Notes: generated by a model from the sequence alone, not told the origin. A DNA stretch of 34,540 nt from Gemmatimonadota bacterium (GCA_017881445.1 JADGQX010000017.1:1-34540), one strand, 5' to 3'. Shown: positions 15,367 to 24,697, counted from the stretch's first letter. Numbers and translations: made by a program.

Positions 15367-16244
15367 GGCAGCACGTCGTAGCCGAAGTGGCGCAGCATGG
15401 GCCCGGCCTCGCGGGTCACGGTCATGCGATCGGCGAGGGAGAGGCCGCGCAGGCTCTCCTCGTTCATGTCGCGGATGGGCTCGTTCTTCTCGTGGACCTC
15501 CCAGCTGGCCCCCTGCGCCAGGGGCGCGGGGGGCAGCTGCAGGAACTCGAGCATGCGGGCCAGCTCGAGCTCGGGCGTCGCCGCCAGGTCCTCGTAGTGG
15601 ACCCAGAGCAGCTTGCGCAGGTACGGCGCGTCCTCCAGCAGCACCTCGTACGACCGGTTCCACTGGCGGGCGCACAGCTCGATGGGCCAGCCATCCTTCA
15701 GGTGGAAGGGCTCCGCCTTGCGCCGGATCCCCTCGGCCACCGCGTAGCCGTTGCGGACGATGGCGATGAAGTGGGCGTTCTCGAAGTGCTGCTGCAGCCA
15801 GCGGGTGCGGGCGGCGTTGGGCGGCGACTTCTCCAGGAACACGCGCCGGGAGCGGTCCAGTCGCATGAGCCACTCGCGCTTGAGGCGGGCCACGTCGGGC
15901 CCCTGCTCCAGCTCGTTCAGGCGGAACAGGTCCTCCCGCAGCGCCCACATGCGCGGCAGTCCCAGCTCGTAGTCGGCGGGGAACTGGTCGGTCAGGAACT
16001 GGCCCTCCTCGGGCAGGGCGGAGACCTGGGGATGGCTGCCCAGCAGGCGCACCAGCAGCTCGGTCCCGGAGTTGTAGCAGCCGACGACGAAGACCCAGCG
16101 CTCGGGCCGGGCGAAAGGGGTCAGCGAGAGCCGCAGCTCCCGGTGCACCGCGCCCAGGGCACCCCGCAGCGTCTCGCGCCAGCGGGTGCCGTTGAGCAGG
16201 AGCGGCGCTTCGGGGCGCTCGCGGCGGTCGATGGCCTGCAGCAT
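15363..16244 (-). CDS. Sulfotransferase family protein (1 of 3)
   Basis: About 293 residues. The 5'-phosphosulfate-binding loop is VVGCYNSGTELLVRLL (53-68), a variant of the usual PRSGTT in which Cys-Tyr-Asn replaces Pro-Arg. EKSPPN (138-143) and FIAIVRNGYAVAEGI (159-173), the 3'-phosphate-binding region, are in place. The enzyme is predicted to move sulfate from PAPS to a sugar hydroxyl of the glycan. ATG 16244 has GGAGG 5 nt upstream; the longer open frame beyond it is Arg-rich and rejected. First gene of a minus-strand operon with two glycosyltransferases, divergent from another glycosyltransferase/sulfotransferase operon. Confidence 0.85.
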   Translation of the reverse strand: MLQAIDRRERPEAPLLLNGTRWRETLRGALGAVHRELRLSLTPFARPERWVFVVGCYNSGTELLVRLLGSHPQVSALPEEGQFLTDQFPADYELGLPRMWALREDLFRLNELEQGPDVARLKREWLMRLDRSRRVFLEKSPPNAARTRWLQQHFENAHFIAIVRNGYAVAEGIRRKAEPFHLKDGWPIELCARQWNRSYEVLLEDAPYLRKLLWVHYEDLAATPELELARMLEFLQLPPAPLAQGASWEVHEKNEPIRDMNEESLRGLSLADRMTVTREAGPMLRHFGYDVLP

Positions 16245-16401
16245 CTGGCCTCCATGGCCCGCCCGCTGCCCGGATGGGCGGCGCAGCAGCCGGTTCGTGG
16301 CATGTGGGTCCGGCGAGCTTCGTTCCGGAACGGGCGCTGAGCGCGGCCGTCCGGCGTGGCAGGATGGCAAGATCCATGCACCGTGCCGGCGTGACTTTTC
16401 C

Positions 16402-17664
16402 ATGCTTTCCCAGCGAGACATGCTCGAAACCGAACGACGCACGACAGTCATTGCCGCGCCGGCCGCGCGCGCGCCGGATCCCCCCGCGAGGACGGGGCCC
16501 GGCGTGCTGTGCGTGGCCAATTTTCCCGCCAATACAGGCTATGCCTGGGGGTTCATCGAGGCGCTCTTTGCGGGCGTGGCCGACCGCCTGGCCCCGCGCG
16601 GCGCGCGCACCTACGTGGCCTATCCGGCCGTGCCGGCGCCGCCGCGCACCCTGGCGGGCAGCGCGGCCGGGGCCGTGGAGCTGGACGTCCGCCTGGACAG
16701 CATCCGTGGCGTGCGCGCCACACTCGACTTCGTGCGGCGCCACGATATCCGCGTGCTCTACCTGGTGGACCGCCCGACCTGGGCACTGGCGTACCTGGCG
16801 CTGCGCCTCTCGGGCGTGCGGCGCATCCTGGTGCACGACCACACCTCGGGCGCGCGCACCCGCCCGGCGGGGCTGCGGCGCCTGCTGAAGGCGGCAACCC
16901 GCCGGGCCACCGCATTCCTGGCGGACGACGTCGTCGCCGTCAGCGACTACGTGCTGCGCCGCAAGCTGGAGGTGGACCTGCTGCCGCGGCGGCGGGTGCG
17001 TCGCATCTGGAACAGCATCGTGCCCCCGGCGCGGGACCCGGACGCGCGCACCCGTCTGCGGCGCGAGCTGGGTCTGCCCGAGGACGCGCTGGTGGTGGCC
17101 TGCGCCTCGCGGGTCACGCCGGAGAAGGGAATTCACCACCTGTTGCGGGCGTTCGACACCCTGCTCGAGCGCTGGAGCGGGGAGCCGCCCTGGCTGGTGT
17201 GCCTGGGAGATGGCCCGGCACTGGAGGAACTGCGGGCGCTGCACGCTTCATTGCCGCACCGGGACCGGATCCTGCTCCCGGGGCAGCGCGCGGACGCCGC
17301 GGCGCTGCTGGCCGGCGCGGATGTGTGCGTGGTCCCCTCCGTCTGGCAGGAGGCGTTCGGGCTGGCGGCGCTGGAGCCCATGGCCGCGGGCGTGCCGGTG
17401 GTGGCGACGCGCGTGGGCGGGCTGCCCGAGGTGGTGGTGGATGGCGTGACGGGGCTGCTGGTGGAGCCGGGGTCGGAATCCGGGCTCACCCGCGCGCTGG
17501 CGCGCCTGCTGGGCGACCGTGCGCTGCGGCAGCGGCTGGGCGTGAACGGCCGGCGGCGCGCGCGCGAGCGGTTCTCGCGCCGTGCCCAGATCGACGAGCT
17601 GGCCGACATGGTGGCGGCGGGGCTCGGACCCGCGCTGCGGGCCGCGCCCCTGGAGGAGAGATGA
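16402..17664 (+). CDS. Glycosyltransferase family 4 (GT-B)
   Basis: About 420 residues. The acceptor domain begins at GVLCVANFPANTGYAWGFIE. The donor domain carries CASRVTPEKGIHHLLRAF, LGDGPALEEL and VPSVWQEAFGLAALEPMAAG, the E-x7-E signature of GT4. Two in-frame ATGs are possible, 16402 and 16420; the second has a weak GCGAGA just upstream, and neither has a strong ribosome-binding site. The stop overlaps the next gene's start by 4 bp. A 157-bp divergent gap separates it from the sulfotransferase at 16244; I see no firm promoter in that gap. Confidence 0.88.
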   Translation: MLSQRDMLETERRTTVIAAPAARAPDPPARTGPGVLCVANFPANTGYAWGFIEALFAGVADRLAPRGARTYVAYPAVPAPPRTLAGSAAGAVELDVRLDSIRGVRATLDFVRRHDIRVLYLVDRPTWALAYLALRLSGVRRILVHDHTSGARTRPAGLRRLLKAATRRATAFLADDVVAVSDYVLRRKLEVDLLPRRRVRRIWNSIVPPARDPDARTRLRRELGLPEDALVVACASRVTPEKGIHHLLRAFDTLLERWSGEPPWLVCLGDGPALEELRALHASLPHRDRILLPGQRADAAALLAGADVCVVPSVWQEAFGLAALEPMAAGVPVVATRVGGLPEVVVDGVTGLLVEPGSESGLTRALARLLGDRALRQRLGVNGRRRARERFSRRAQIDELADMVAAGLGPALRAAPLEER

Positions 17665-18605
17665 CGCAGACGTTCAGGCCGTTGTTCATCGTGGGCTGCC
17701 CCCGCAGCGGCACCACCTGGGTGCAGCTGCTGCTCTCGCGGCACCCCGCGGTGGCGACGGCGCCGGAAACCCAGATCTTCGCCTACTACCTCGACCACTT
17801 CCTGCGGCAGTGGCGGCACGAGCACGAGGGGCCGGGGCGGAAGCAGCAGGGCACGGCCGGCCTGAGCCGGCTGCTCAGCCAGGAGGAGTTCGAGGACCTT
17901 TGCCGGGTGAGCGCCCGGCTGGTGCTGGACAAGATCCAGGCGGGCAGGCCCGGCGCCGAGCTGGTCGTGGAGAAGAGCCCCCGTCATGCGCTGCACGCGG
18001 AGTTCATACGGCGGCTGTTCCCGGGCGCGCGCTTCCTGCACGTGGTGCGCGACCCGCGCGACACGGTGGCCTCGCTGCTGGCGGCGGGCCGCGGCTGGGG
18101 CAGCGGCTGGGCGCCCCGCAACGCCATCGAGGCGGCGCGGCTCTGGCGCGAGCACATGGAAGCGGCCCGCCGCGTCGCCACGCCCGCCGGGGGCTACCGC
18201 GAGGTGCGTTACGAGGACCTGGTGGCCGAGCCCGTGGCGCAGCTGCGGGGGATGGTCGACTGGCTGGGCCTGGACGCCGACGCGCGCTTCTGCGACGACG
18301 CCGTCGCCGCCTGCGACATCAACCGCCTGCGCGATGGCGCCAACGGCAAGGACATGCCGCTGCCGGGCGAGAAGTCGCCGCGTGAGTTCTTTCGCAAGGG
18401 GGCGCCGGGCGGCTGGCGCGGCGAGCTGAGCCGCGCCGACGTCCGCATCGTGGAGCAGCTCTGCGGCCCGCTCATGCAGGAGCTGGGCTATGCCCCGGCC
18501 ACGAGCGGCGGCCGGCGGCCGCTGCGCATCCCGGTGCACGACGCGCTCTGCCGCGTGCGGGAGGCCGTGGACTGGCAGCTCCAGCGGCTCAGCTACCACA
18601 TCTGA
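17661..18605 (+). CDS. Sulfotransferase family protein (2 of 3)
   Basis: 314 residues of the bacterial/tyrosylprotein-type Sulfotransfer family. The 5'-phosphosulfate loop FIVGCPRSGTTWVQLLL starts at residue 9, EKSPRHAL lies near 104, and the 3'-phosphate motif VVRDPRDTVASLL is at 128-140, followed by RYEDLVAEP. All key residues look intact. It is expected to sulfate the polysaccharide, or a sugar precursor, with PAPS in the cytoplasm. GGAGGAG is placed just before ATG 17661, and the start overlaps the upstream glycosyltransferase stop (ATGA), so the two are translated together. Confidence 0.9.
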   Translation: MTQTFRPLFIVGCPRSGTTWVQLLLSRHPAVATAPETQIFAYYLDHFLRQWRHEHEGPGRKQQGTAGLSRLLSQEEFEDLCRVSARLVLDKIQAGRPGAELVVEKSPRHALHAEFIRRLFPGARFLHVVRDPRDTVASLLAAGRGWGSGWAPRNAIEAARLWREHMEAARRVATPAGGYREVRYEDLVAEPVAQLRGMVDWLGLDADARFCDDAVAACDINRLRDGANGKDMPLPGEKSPREFFRKGAPGGWRGELSRADVRIVEQLCGPLMQELGYAPATSGGRRPLRIPVHDALCRVREAVDWQLQRLSYHI

Positions 18606-18611
18606 CCAACG

Positions 18612-18628
18612 GCGCCCGGGACGGGCGC
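18612..18628 (+). other. Hairpin between sulfotransferase and polymerase genes
   Basis: GCGCCCG-GGA-CGGGCGC, a 7-bp perfect inverted repeat with a 3-nt loop, 6 bp after the sulfotransferase stop and 16 bp before the next start. It has no T-run, and the same operon appears to continue. Confidence 0.35.
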
Positions 18629-18644
18629 TGCGAGGGAGTCACGA

Positions 18645-20183
18645 ATGGCCGGTTCGATGGTCCAACCCCTTCCCGGCGGCGCCGCCGCGGACATCCGCCC
18701 CCCCGCGCCCGGCCGCCTTCCCGGACGCGGAGGCCGCAACGGCGCGCCGGCCGCGAAGCCGCCGCTGGCGATCTACGCCATGAAGGCCGGGGAAATCTGG
18801 AGCTTCCTCAAGAAGCAGCAGCCCTCGTTCTGGTTCCTGTGCGTGTATCTCATGTTCGAGTACGTGCGCCCCCAGACCATCTACCCGGCCATCGCGGTCG
18901 TGCCCTGGGCCTTCTACAGCATCCTGCTCTGCGGCATCTCGTTCCTGGTGGAGGGCGGCGTCTTCCGCAACGTGACCTTCGCCGACGGCGCGCTGGCCGG
19001 CTTCAGCGTGATCGTGCTGGCCTCGTCGGCGGTGGCCGTCTACCCCTCGGAGTCGCTCGACAAGCTGTCGGTCTACTTCTCCTGGGTGCTGATCTACTGG
19101 CTGATCACCAACGTGGTGAACACGCGCGAGCGCTTCGTGGTGTTCATGGCCGCGTACTTCATCTACTGCCTCAAGATGTCCCAGCACGGCGCCCGCTCCT
19201 GGGCCGAGGCGGGGTTCATGTTCCGCACCTGGGGCACGACCTGCGCGCCCGGCTGGTTCAACAACTCGGGCGAGTGCGGCATCCAGATGGTCATCTACTT
19301 CTCGCTCTCGCTCTTCTTCGTGCTGGCGCTGCGCGCCTACTGGGGCCGGATCAAGAGCGCGTTCTTCTGGTTCATGCCGCTGAGCGCGGCGGTCACGATC
19401 ATGGGCTCCTCCTCCCGCGGCGGCCTGCTGGGCCTGGCCGCGGTCGGCATGTGGCTGCTGGCCCGCACCAGGCAGCGCGTCAAGGCCTTCGTCTTCATCG
19501 CCCTGGCCTGCACCGCCATCTGGTTCGTGCTGCCCGCCGAGTTCAAGCAGCGCTTCAGCGACGCCGGCGACGACAAGACCTCTGTGCTGCGCCTGCAGTA
19601 CTGGAAGGACGGGGTGGTCATCGCCCGCGAGCACCCGCTCCTCGGCATCGGCTACAACAACTGGCTCAAGTTCTACCGGGCGCGCTACAACGCCCAGGGC
19701 GAGCTGGTGCACAACATCTTCATCCAGGCGGGCGCCGAGCTGGGCTACACCGGGCTGGCCGCGTTCCTGGTGTTGATCGGCGCCAACTTCGCCATGAACC
19801 GCCGCACCCGGCGGCTGGCCAAGCAGCTGGGCGACGACCGCATGCTCCACAACATGGCGCTGGGGCTGGACGGCGCGCTGGTGGGATTCCTGGTCAGCGG
19901 CTTCTTCGTGACCGTGCTCTACTATCCGTTCTTCTGGATCAACTTCGCCATGAGCGCGGCGCTCTACAACGTGGCGATGGTGGACGGCCGGAAGGCGGAG
20001 GCCGCGCTGGCGGCCTCCCGCTGGGCCGTGGCCGCCGGCGGGGCGGCAGCCAACGGCCGGCCGGGAGGCCATGCCGGGGCGGGCGGGGCGGTGGCGCCGT
20101 CGTCCAACGGGGCGCGGCCGTCGCTGGCGTGGCCCCTGGGCGGGCCGCTGCTCTCGCCCGACCCGCTGCCGCCCCCGAAATGA
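18645..20183 (+). CDS. O-antigen ligase/polymerase-like membrane protein, exosortase-associated type
   Basis: 512 residues with about ten membrane helices. The region FWFLCVYLMFEYVRPQTIYP near residue 62 is typical of the putative O-glycosylation ligases found beside exosortases (TIGR03097-like). The large periplasmic loop with RLQYWKDGVVIAREHPLLGI and HNIFIQAGAELGYTGL is the Wzy_C/O-antigen-ligase signature, including the catalytic-loop His. It would polymerise the undecaprenyl-linked repeat, or ligate glycan to an acceptor. The first 45 residues and last 60 are Pro/Gly/Ala-rich and probably disordered. GGGAG lies 7 nt before the ATG. The stop overlaps the next start (ATGA). Confidence 0.88.
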   Translation: MAGSMVQPLPGGAAADIRPPAPGRLPGRGGRNGAPAAKPPLAIYAMKAGEIWSFLKKQQPSFWFLCVYLMFEYVRPQTIYPAIAVVPWAFYSILLCGISFLVEGGVFRNVTFADGALAGFSVIVLASSAVAVYPSESLDKLSVYFSWVLIYWLITNVVNTRERFVVFMAAYFIYCLKMSQHGARSWAEAGFMFRTWGTTCAPGWFNNSGECGIQMVIYFSLSLFFVLALRAYWGRIKSAFFWFMPLSAAVTIMGSSSRGGLLGLAAVGMWLLARTRQRVKAFVFIALACTAIWFVLPAEFKQRFSDAGDDKTSVLRLQYWKDGVVIAREHPLLGIGYNNWLKFYRARYNAQGELVHNIFIQAGAELGYTGLAAFLVLIGANFAMNRRTRRLAKQLGDDRMLHNMALGLDGALVGFLVSGFFVTVLYYPFFWINFAMSAALYNVAMVDGRKAEAALAASRWAVAAGGAAANGRPGGHAGAGGAVAPSSNGARPSLAWPLGGPLLSPDPLPPPK

Positions 20184-21361
20184 GCCGCGCGGTCCTGCAC
20201 CTGATCGACACGGGCGGCCCCGGCGGGGCCGAGACCATCTACTTCCAGGTGGCGCTCGGCCTGCGCCCGGAGCGCTGGCGCTCGCTGACGGCGGTGCCTG
20301 AGCGCGACTGGCTGGCGGCGACGCTGGAGCGACTGGGGGCCGAGCCGCTGCTGCTGCAGTCGGCCGGCTCCTTCGACGTCCGCTTCCTGGCCGCGCTGGT
20401 GCGCCTCGTCCGGCGCGAGCGCGTGCAGTTGATCCACGCCCACCTCTTCGACTCCGGCGTCTACGCCAGCCTGGCCGGGCGGCTGACCGGCGTGCCGGTC
20501 GTCTGCACCCTGCACGGGCGGGTGGACGTGGATCACCGGGACCCGTACCTCGCCGCCAAGCGGCGCATCCTGGACCGGCGCCGGAACCGCGTCGTCTTCG
20601 TCTCCGACACGCTGCGCCGCTGGTACGCCGGGGCCGCGCCGCTGCGGCGCGCGCCCACGCTGGTGGTGCACAACGGCATCGACACGCGGGAGTTCGCGCC
20701 CGGGCGCAGCGGCGCGCTGCGGGCCGAGCTGGGCATGGCGGAAGGCGAGCTGCTGCTCGGAGCCGTGGGCAACATCCGGCCGGCCAAGGACTACTCCACG
20801 TTGCTGCGGGCGGCGGCGCTGCTGCGGGACGCGGGCGCGCCCGTCCGCTTCGTGGTGGTGGGCGCGGGCGGGAACGAGCTGCAGCGGCGGCTGGAAGAGG
20901 AGCGGGCGGCGCTGGGGCTGGAGCGGCAGGTGGTGCTGGCGGGCTTCCGCGAGGACATCACCGCCGTGCTGCGGGGGCTGGACGGCTACGTCTCCAGCTC
21001 CAGCTCCGAGGGCTTCTCGCTCACCACCGTCCAGGCCATGGCCTGCGGGCTCCCCGTCCTGGCCACCCGCTGCGGCGGCCCCGAGGAGATCGTGGACGAC
21101 GGACTGACCGGGCTGCTGGTGCCGCCCGGGTCGCCGGAGGCGCTGGCGTATGGCGTGATGCGGCTGGCCGCCGACCCGGCGCTGCGCGCCCGCCTGGGCC
21201 GGGCGGCGCGCGAGGCGGCCGAAACGCGCTTCGCGCTGGAGAAGATGGTGGCGGGCTACGAGGACGTGTACGCCGGTGCGCTCGGCAGCGCGGGCGTGGA
21301 GCAGCCCGGGCGCGAGGGCGCGCCCGCCGGCGCCCGCCCGCGCACCCTGGCCCAGGCCTGA
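20180..21361 (+). CDS. Glycosyltransferase family 4 (GT-B)
   Basis: 393 residues. VLHLIDTGGPGGAETIYFQV is the classic glycine-rich GT4 acceptor loop. HAHLFDSGVYASLAGRLTG, VVHNGIDTREF and GAVGNIRPAKDYSTLLRA follow, and SSSSEGFSLTTVQAMACGLP is the E-x7-E-type donor motif in which the second Glu is Gln. That substitution occurs in some family members but is worth noting. The start at 20180 overlaps the polymerase stop by 4 bp. The C-terminal 20 residues are Gly/Ala/Pro-rich. Confidence 0.9.
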   Translation: MSRAVLHLIDTGGPGGAETIYFQVALGLRPERWRSLTAVPERDWLAATLERLGAEPLLLQSAGSFDVRFLAALVRLVRRERVQLIHAHLFDSGVYASLAGRLTGVPVVCTLHGRVDVDHRDPYLAAKRRILDRRRNRVVFVSDTLRRWYAGAAPLRRAPTLVVHNGIDTREFAPGRSGALRAELGMAEGELLLGAVGNIRPAKDYSTLLRAAALLRDAGAPVRFVVVGAGGNELQRRLEEERAALGLERQVVLAGFREDITAVLRGLDGYVSSSSSEGFSLTTVQAMACGLPVLATRCGGPEEIVDDGLTGLLVPPGSPEALAYGVMRLAADPALRARLGRAAREAAETRFALEKMVAGYEDVYAGALGSAGVEQPGREGAPAGARPRTLAQA

Positions 21362-21363
21362 GC

Positions 21364-22518
21364 GTGGCCCGCGTCCTGGTCACCGACGCCGAGGAGCGCG
21401 CCGCCCTGGCGGTAGTGCGCTCCCTGGGGCGCGCCGGCCACCAGGTGAGCATCTGCTCGCCCCGGCGGCGCCCCCTGGCGGGGGCATCCCGCTTCGCCCG
21501 CGAGCGCGCCCTGGTGCCGGACCCGCTGGCGGCGCCCGCCGCCTACGCCGACGCGCTGCACAGGCTGGTGGGCGCCCTGGACGTCGAGGTGCTGCTTCCC
21601 ATGTCCGAGGCCTCGCTCATGGCGCTGCTGCCGGAGCGGGAACGCCTGGGCCCGGTGGCGCTGCCCTTCCCCTCGGCCGCCGCCTTCGAGCGCATCCGCG
21701 ACAAGGCGGAAGTGCTCGAGGCCGCCCGCCGGCTCGGGATCGGCGTGCCGGCCCAGCGCGTCGCGGCCTCCCCCGCCGAGGCGCCCGACCCTGCCACGCT
21801 CCAATTCCCCGTGGTGCTCAAGCCCGCCCGCTCCGTCATCGACGACGGCGGCGACGGCCGGGCCAAGTCGGCCGTGTTGCACGCCGCCAACGCGGCGGAG
21901 TACGCGGCGGCTATCCGGGCACTTCCCGCCGGCGCCTACCCGCTGCTGGTGCAGCAGCGCATCGTGGGCCCGGGCGCGGGCATCTTCCTGCTGGTCTGGG
22001 ATGGGCGCCCCCTGGCCGCCTTCGGGCACCGCCGCCTGCGGGAGAAGCCGCCCAGCGGCGGCGTCAGCGTCTACCGCGAGAGCGCCCCCGTGGACGACCG
22101 GCTGCTGGAGCTCTCGCTCCAGTTGCTGCGCCACTTCGACTGGCAGGGCGTGGCCATGGTCGAGTACAAGCTCGACGCCGCCACGGGCACACCCTACCTC
22201 ATGGAGATCAACGGGCGCTTCTGGGGCTCGCTCCAGCTGGCCATCGACGCCGGCGTCGACTTCCCGGCACTGCTCGTGGCCTGCGCCGCCGGCTCGCCCC
22301 CCGAGCCGGTGGACAGCTACCGCCTGGGCGTCCGCTCCCGCTGGTGGTGGGGCGACGTGGACCACCTCATCGCCCGCGTGCGCGCCGGCGACGGCGCCGC
22401 CGCGGCGCTCCGGACCTTCCTCGGCACCAGCTTCGATGGAGCCCGCAACGAGGTGCTGCGCTGGAACGATCCCGCGCCGGGGCTGCGGGAGACGATCGAC
22501 TGGCTGCGCCGCCGCTGA
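21364..22518 (+). CDS. ATP-grasp domain ligase
   Basis: 384 residues. The N-terminal pre-ATP-grasp domain begins MARVLVTDAEERAALAVVRS and binds a carboxylate substrate in relatives. The ATP-grasp core has FPVVLKPARS (ATP-binding Lys), the central DGRPLAAFGHRRLRE strand and MEINGRFWGSLQLA, in which Glu and Asn bind Mg-ATP. It resembles carbamoyl-phosphate-synthase-type and amino-acid ligase members found in polysaccharide loci. The likely reaction joins an amine to a carboxylate through an acyl phosphate; the substrates are unknown. The GTG start at 21364 follows the previous stop by 2 bp; no ribosome-binding site is visible, so it depends on coupling. Last gene of the plus-strand operon 16402-22518. 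Confidence 0.85.
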   Translation: MARVLVTDAEERAALAVVRSLGRAGHQVSICSPRRRPLAGASRFARERALVPDPLAAPAAYADALHRLVGALDVEVLLPMSEASLMALLPERERLGPVALPFPSAAAFERIRDKAEVLEAARRLGIGVPAQRVAASPAEAPDPATLQFPVVLKPARSVIDDGGDGRAKSAVLHAANAAEYAAAIRALPAGAYPLLVQQRIVGPGAGIFLLVWDGRPLAAFGHRRLREKPPSGGVSVYRESAPVDDRLLELSLQLLRHFDWQGVAMVEYKLDAATGTPYLMEINGRFWGSLQLAIDAGVDFPALLVACAAGSPPEPVDSYRLGVRSRWWWGDVDHLIARVRAGDGAAAALRTFLGTSFDGARNEVLRWNDPAPGLRETIDWLRRR

Positions 22519-22636
22519 GACACCCGCTGGTTTCACGGGCGGCCCTACACTCATCTCACACGAAATCACGAAGGACTGCCGAAGCCATCTTCAGCGGGCG
22601 GCCGAAGCATTCCGATCCATGAAGCCACCGGGATTT

Positions 22637-22656
22637 GTTGTTGTAAAAATAACAAC
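22637..22656. other. AT-rich hairpin downstream of the ATP-grasp gene
   Basis: GTTGTT (22637-22642) pairs with AACAAC (22651-22656) across GTAAAAAT. An alternative register pairs GTTGT at 22640 with ACAAC at 22652. It is about 120 bp past the ATP-grasp stop and could be part of a transcript end or a promoter island. Confidence 0.35.
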
Positions 22657-22859
22657 GCCAACATCTTGCGACGCCGCGGAGGCGGGGTCGGCCCCGCTCT
22701 CAGAGGTGCCGAGATGGATGTCTTCGACGTGTTCGCCCCTTCGTGTGAGCGCCAGTACGCGCCGGGGCGCGGCGCAACAGTAGAGAAACGGGGCAACATA
22801 TCCACCGAGCGGACATGGGAGAGTGGCTCACGGCAGAGGCCGTAGTGGCGGCCCGACGC

Positions 22860-22888
22860 CCTCCGCGTGCTCGGCGCCTCCGCGTGAT
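22860..22888 (+). repeat. Dispersed repeat, copy 1
   Basis: CCTCCGCGTGCTCGGCGCCT continues as CCGCGTGAT. The same element occurs at 33556-33584 (same orientation) and 33347-33377 (inverted). All copies lie in intergenic DNA near gene ends. Confidence 0.6.
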
Positions 22889-22943
22889 GAGGTCTGTTTC
22901 TCAGGAGATGAGCGTCGGGACGCCCCGGAAGTGGAGGGTTCGC

Positions 22944-24221
22944 TTAGGAGACGTCCCGGGCGAGCTGGTCGGGGGGGGAGGAGGTTTGGCGGCCGAGGAC
23001 GTGGGCCATCCGGCTCTGGAGCGTTTGCTCGATGAGCAGCTCGTTGAGGCGGGTCACGTCGTAGCGCTCCACCACGAAACGGCGGCAGGCGGCGGCGACG
23101 GCGCGCATCTCCTCGGGGCGCATGCGCGCCAGCTCCATGATGGCGCGGGCGAGCGCGTCGCTGTTGCGGGGCGGCACGGAGAAGCGGCGCATCTCCGGCG
23201 GGATGGACTCGGGCACGCCGCCGGCGCGGGTGGTCACCACCAGGGCGCCCATGAGCATGGCCTCCTGGACGGCGCAGGCCTGCGTCTCCGCCCAGTTGCC
23301 CAGGGGCACGCTGGGGAGGAGCAGTACGTCGGCGCCGGCCATGGCCTCGATGACCGCGCCGTTGGCGAGCACGCCGGGGAAGCTGACGTAGGCCGAGAGG
23401 TCGTGCTCGCGCACGAAGGCCTCGAGCAGAGAGCGGCCGTAGCCCGCGCCGGCGATGACGTAGGAGATACGGTGTTCGCCGGCCGCCACGACCTGCTTCA
23501 CGGCCTCGAGCGCATAGAGCAGCCCCTTCTCCTCGCTCATGCGACCGGCGGAGACCAGGCGGAGCACGCCGCCGGGGCGGTAGCCGCGGTCGGGGCGCGG
23601 GTTGTAGTCCTCGAGGGCGAAGCCGACAGGCAGGACGCTCACGCGGTCGGCGGGACAGCCGCGGGCGATGGCCTGGCCGCGGGAGAACTCGGTGTTGGTG
23701 AACACGATGTCGGCCGCCGCGAAGGCCTGCGCGGCGCTGTCCTCGCCCAGGCGAGGCGCCATGGGCACCTCGCCCCCGTGATAGTAGAGGGCCACGGGCA
23801 CGCCCGCGAAGACGCGGCGCAGCCAGGGAAAGAGGGTGGCCGTGCCCAGCCCGTGGACGATGCAGAGGTCGGGGCGGCCGGGCCCCAGCGCCAGTGCGCG
23901 GGCGGCGGCGACCAGCCGGAGCTTGGGACCGGGCGCGGCCGCCGCGGCGGCGCGGGCCCGGCCGGCGGCGCCCATGCCCAGCCTGGCGGCTCCCGCCAGG
24001 ATGGCCGGCAGCCGCGGCAGCAGCGTGTGCAGCGTTCCGGGCACGTAGCGCGTGCGCTCCGCCAGGCCGAAGCGGACCACTTTCTGGTTGCGCACGCGGT
24101 CGATCTCGTCGAAGGCGAATACGCGCAGCTCGTGGCCGCGTCGCACGAGGTCGGCGAAATGCGCGTCGTAATAGGGCTTGTACGGAGTCGGGTAGTGCTG
24201 CGCGAAGGCGTAGATCCGCAT
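22944..24221 (-). CDS. Glycosyltransferase family 4 (GT-B)
   Basis: 425 residues. The N-terminus MRIYAFAQHYPTPYKPYYDA is that of a GT4 acceptor domain. IVHGLGTATLFPWL, RLVSAGRMSEEKGLLYALEA and the donor motif ETQACAVQEAMLMGALVVTT (E-x7-E) follow. The function is sugar addition to the repeat unit; donor and acceptor are unknown. ATG 24221 is the natural start from homology; the ribosome-binding site is weak (GGAG 14 nt away). It is a single minus-strand gene, convergent with the ATP-grasp gene. The open frame upstream to 24527 is Arg/Pro-rich and not included. Confidence 0.88.
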   Translation of the reverse strand: MRIYAFAQHYPTPYKPYYDAHFADLVRRGHELRVFAFDEIDRVRNQKVVRFGLAERTRYVPGTLHTLLPRLPAILAGAARLGMGAAGRARAAAAAAPGPKLRLVAAARALALGPGRPDLCIVHGLGTATLFPWLRRVFAGVPVALYYHGGEVPMAPRLGEDSAAQAFAAADIVFTNTEFSRGQAIARGCPADRVSVLPVGFALEDYNPRPDRGYRPGGVLRLVSAGRMSEEKGLLYALEAVKQVVAAGEHRISYVIAGAGYGRSLLEAFVREHDLSAYVSFPGVLANGAVIEAMAGADVLLLPSVPLGNWAETQACAVQEAMLMGALVVTTRAGGVPESIPPEMRRFSVPPRNSDALARAIMELARMRPEEMRAVAAACRRFVVERYDVTRLNELLIEQTLQSRMAHVLGRQTSSPPDQLARDVS

Positions 24222-24697
24222 CAGGAGTCCAGTATCTCCGCGGGCTGAGTCACGGTGAAGGCGGTTTCGCGGAGCGGCACCCGTGCACGTGGCGTGCCTC
24301 ACCCCGGGGCGGCGGAATCCGCGTCGCGGCCCCGAAATCGGCCCGTTGTGCGGGTGCGCCCCGACCGCGCGCCCCCTGCCGGCGGACCACACGTGTTGCG
24401 CCCTCGCGACGGGGCGGGCGGAGCACGCGCGGCGCCTGTCCCGGGGCATGTCCTCGCGGGAATCGAGTCGCCGCGCGGCGGACGAGGGCTTGGGGTCGAC
24501 CGCGCCGCGCGCGTATGGCGATTGCAACGGGAGGGGGCGGCGGCGCCCGGCGCTCTGGCGGCGCGCCGTCGTCGTCGGGAAGCAGCAGAAAATGGATGGA
24601 GCAGTAGAGAGGCCCGGCGGCCTGGCACGGATCCGAAGGGATGTCCGCGCTTTCCGCTCACATGGGTGCTATATTTCACGGGAGCGCAGGAACGTCC
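24222..24697. other. 476-bp divergent intergenic region
   Basis: Very GC-rich and without a supported gene. An 8-bp palindrome ACACGTGT is at 24389-24396. Near the right end TATATT (24670-24675) lies 22 bp before the sulfotransferase start and is the best -10 candidate, but I see no good -35 element. A TGGCACG at about 24623 lacks a -12 TTGC at the right spacing. Confidence 0.4.

Larger units (their letters stand above)
22519..22943. other. 425-bp intergenic region between convergent genes
   Basis: It holds an AT-rich hairpin (GTTGTT...AACAAC, 22637-22656, loop GTAAAAAT) that stands out from the GC-rich background. It also holds one copy of the dispersed repeat (22860-22888). A possible 43-codon ORF at 22714-22845 has AGAGGTG upstream but no recognisable product. 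No other gene is seen. Confidence 0.5.

Noticed and set aside
18639-20072. A 477-codon minus-strand frame opposite the polymerase gene
   Set aside because: Antisense of a clear multi-helix membrane protein; His/Glu/Val/Gly-rich with no recognisable domain.
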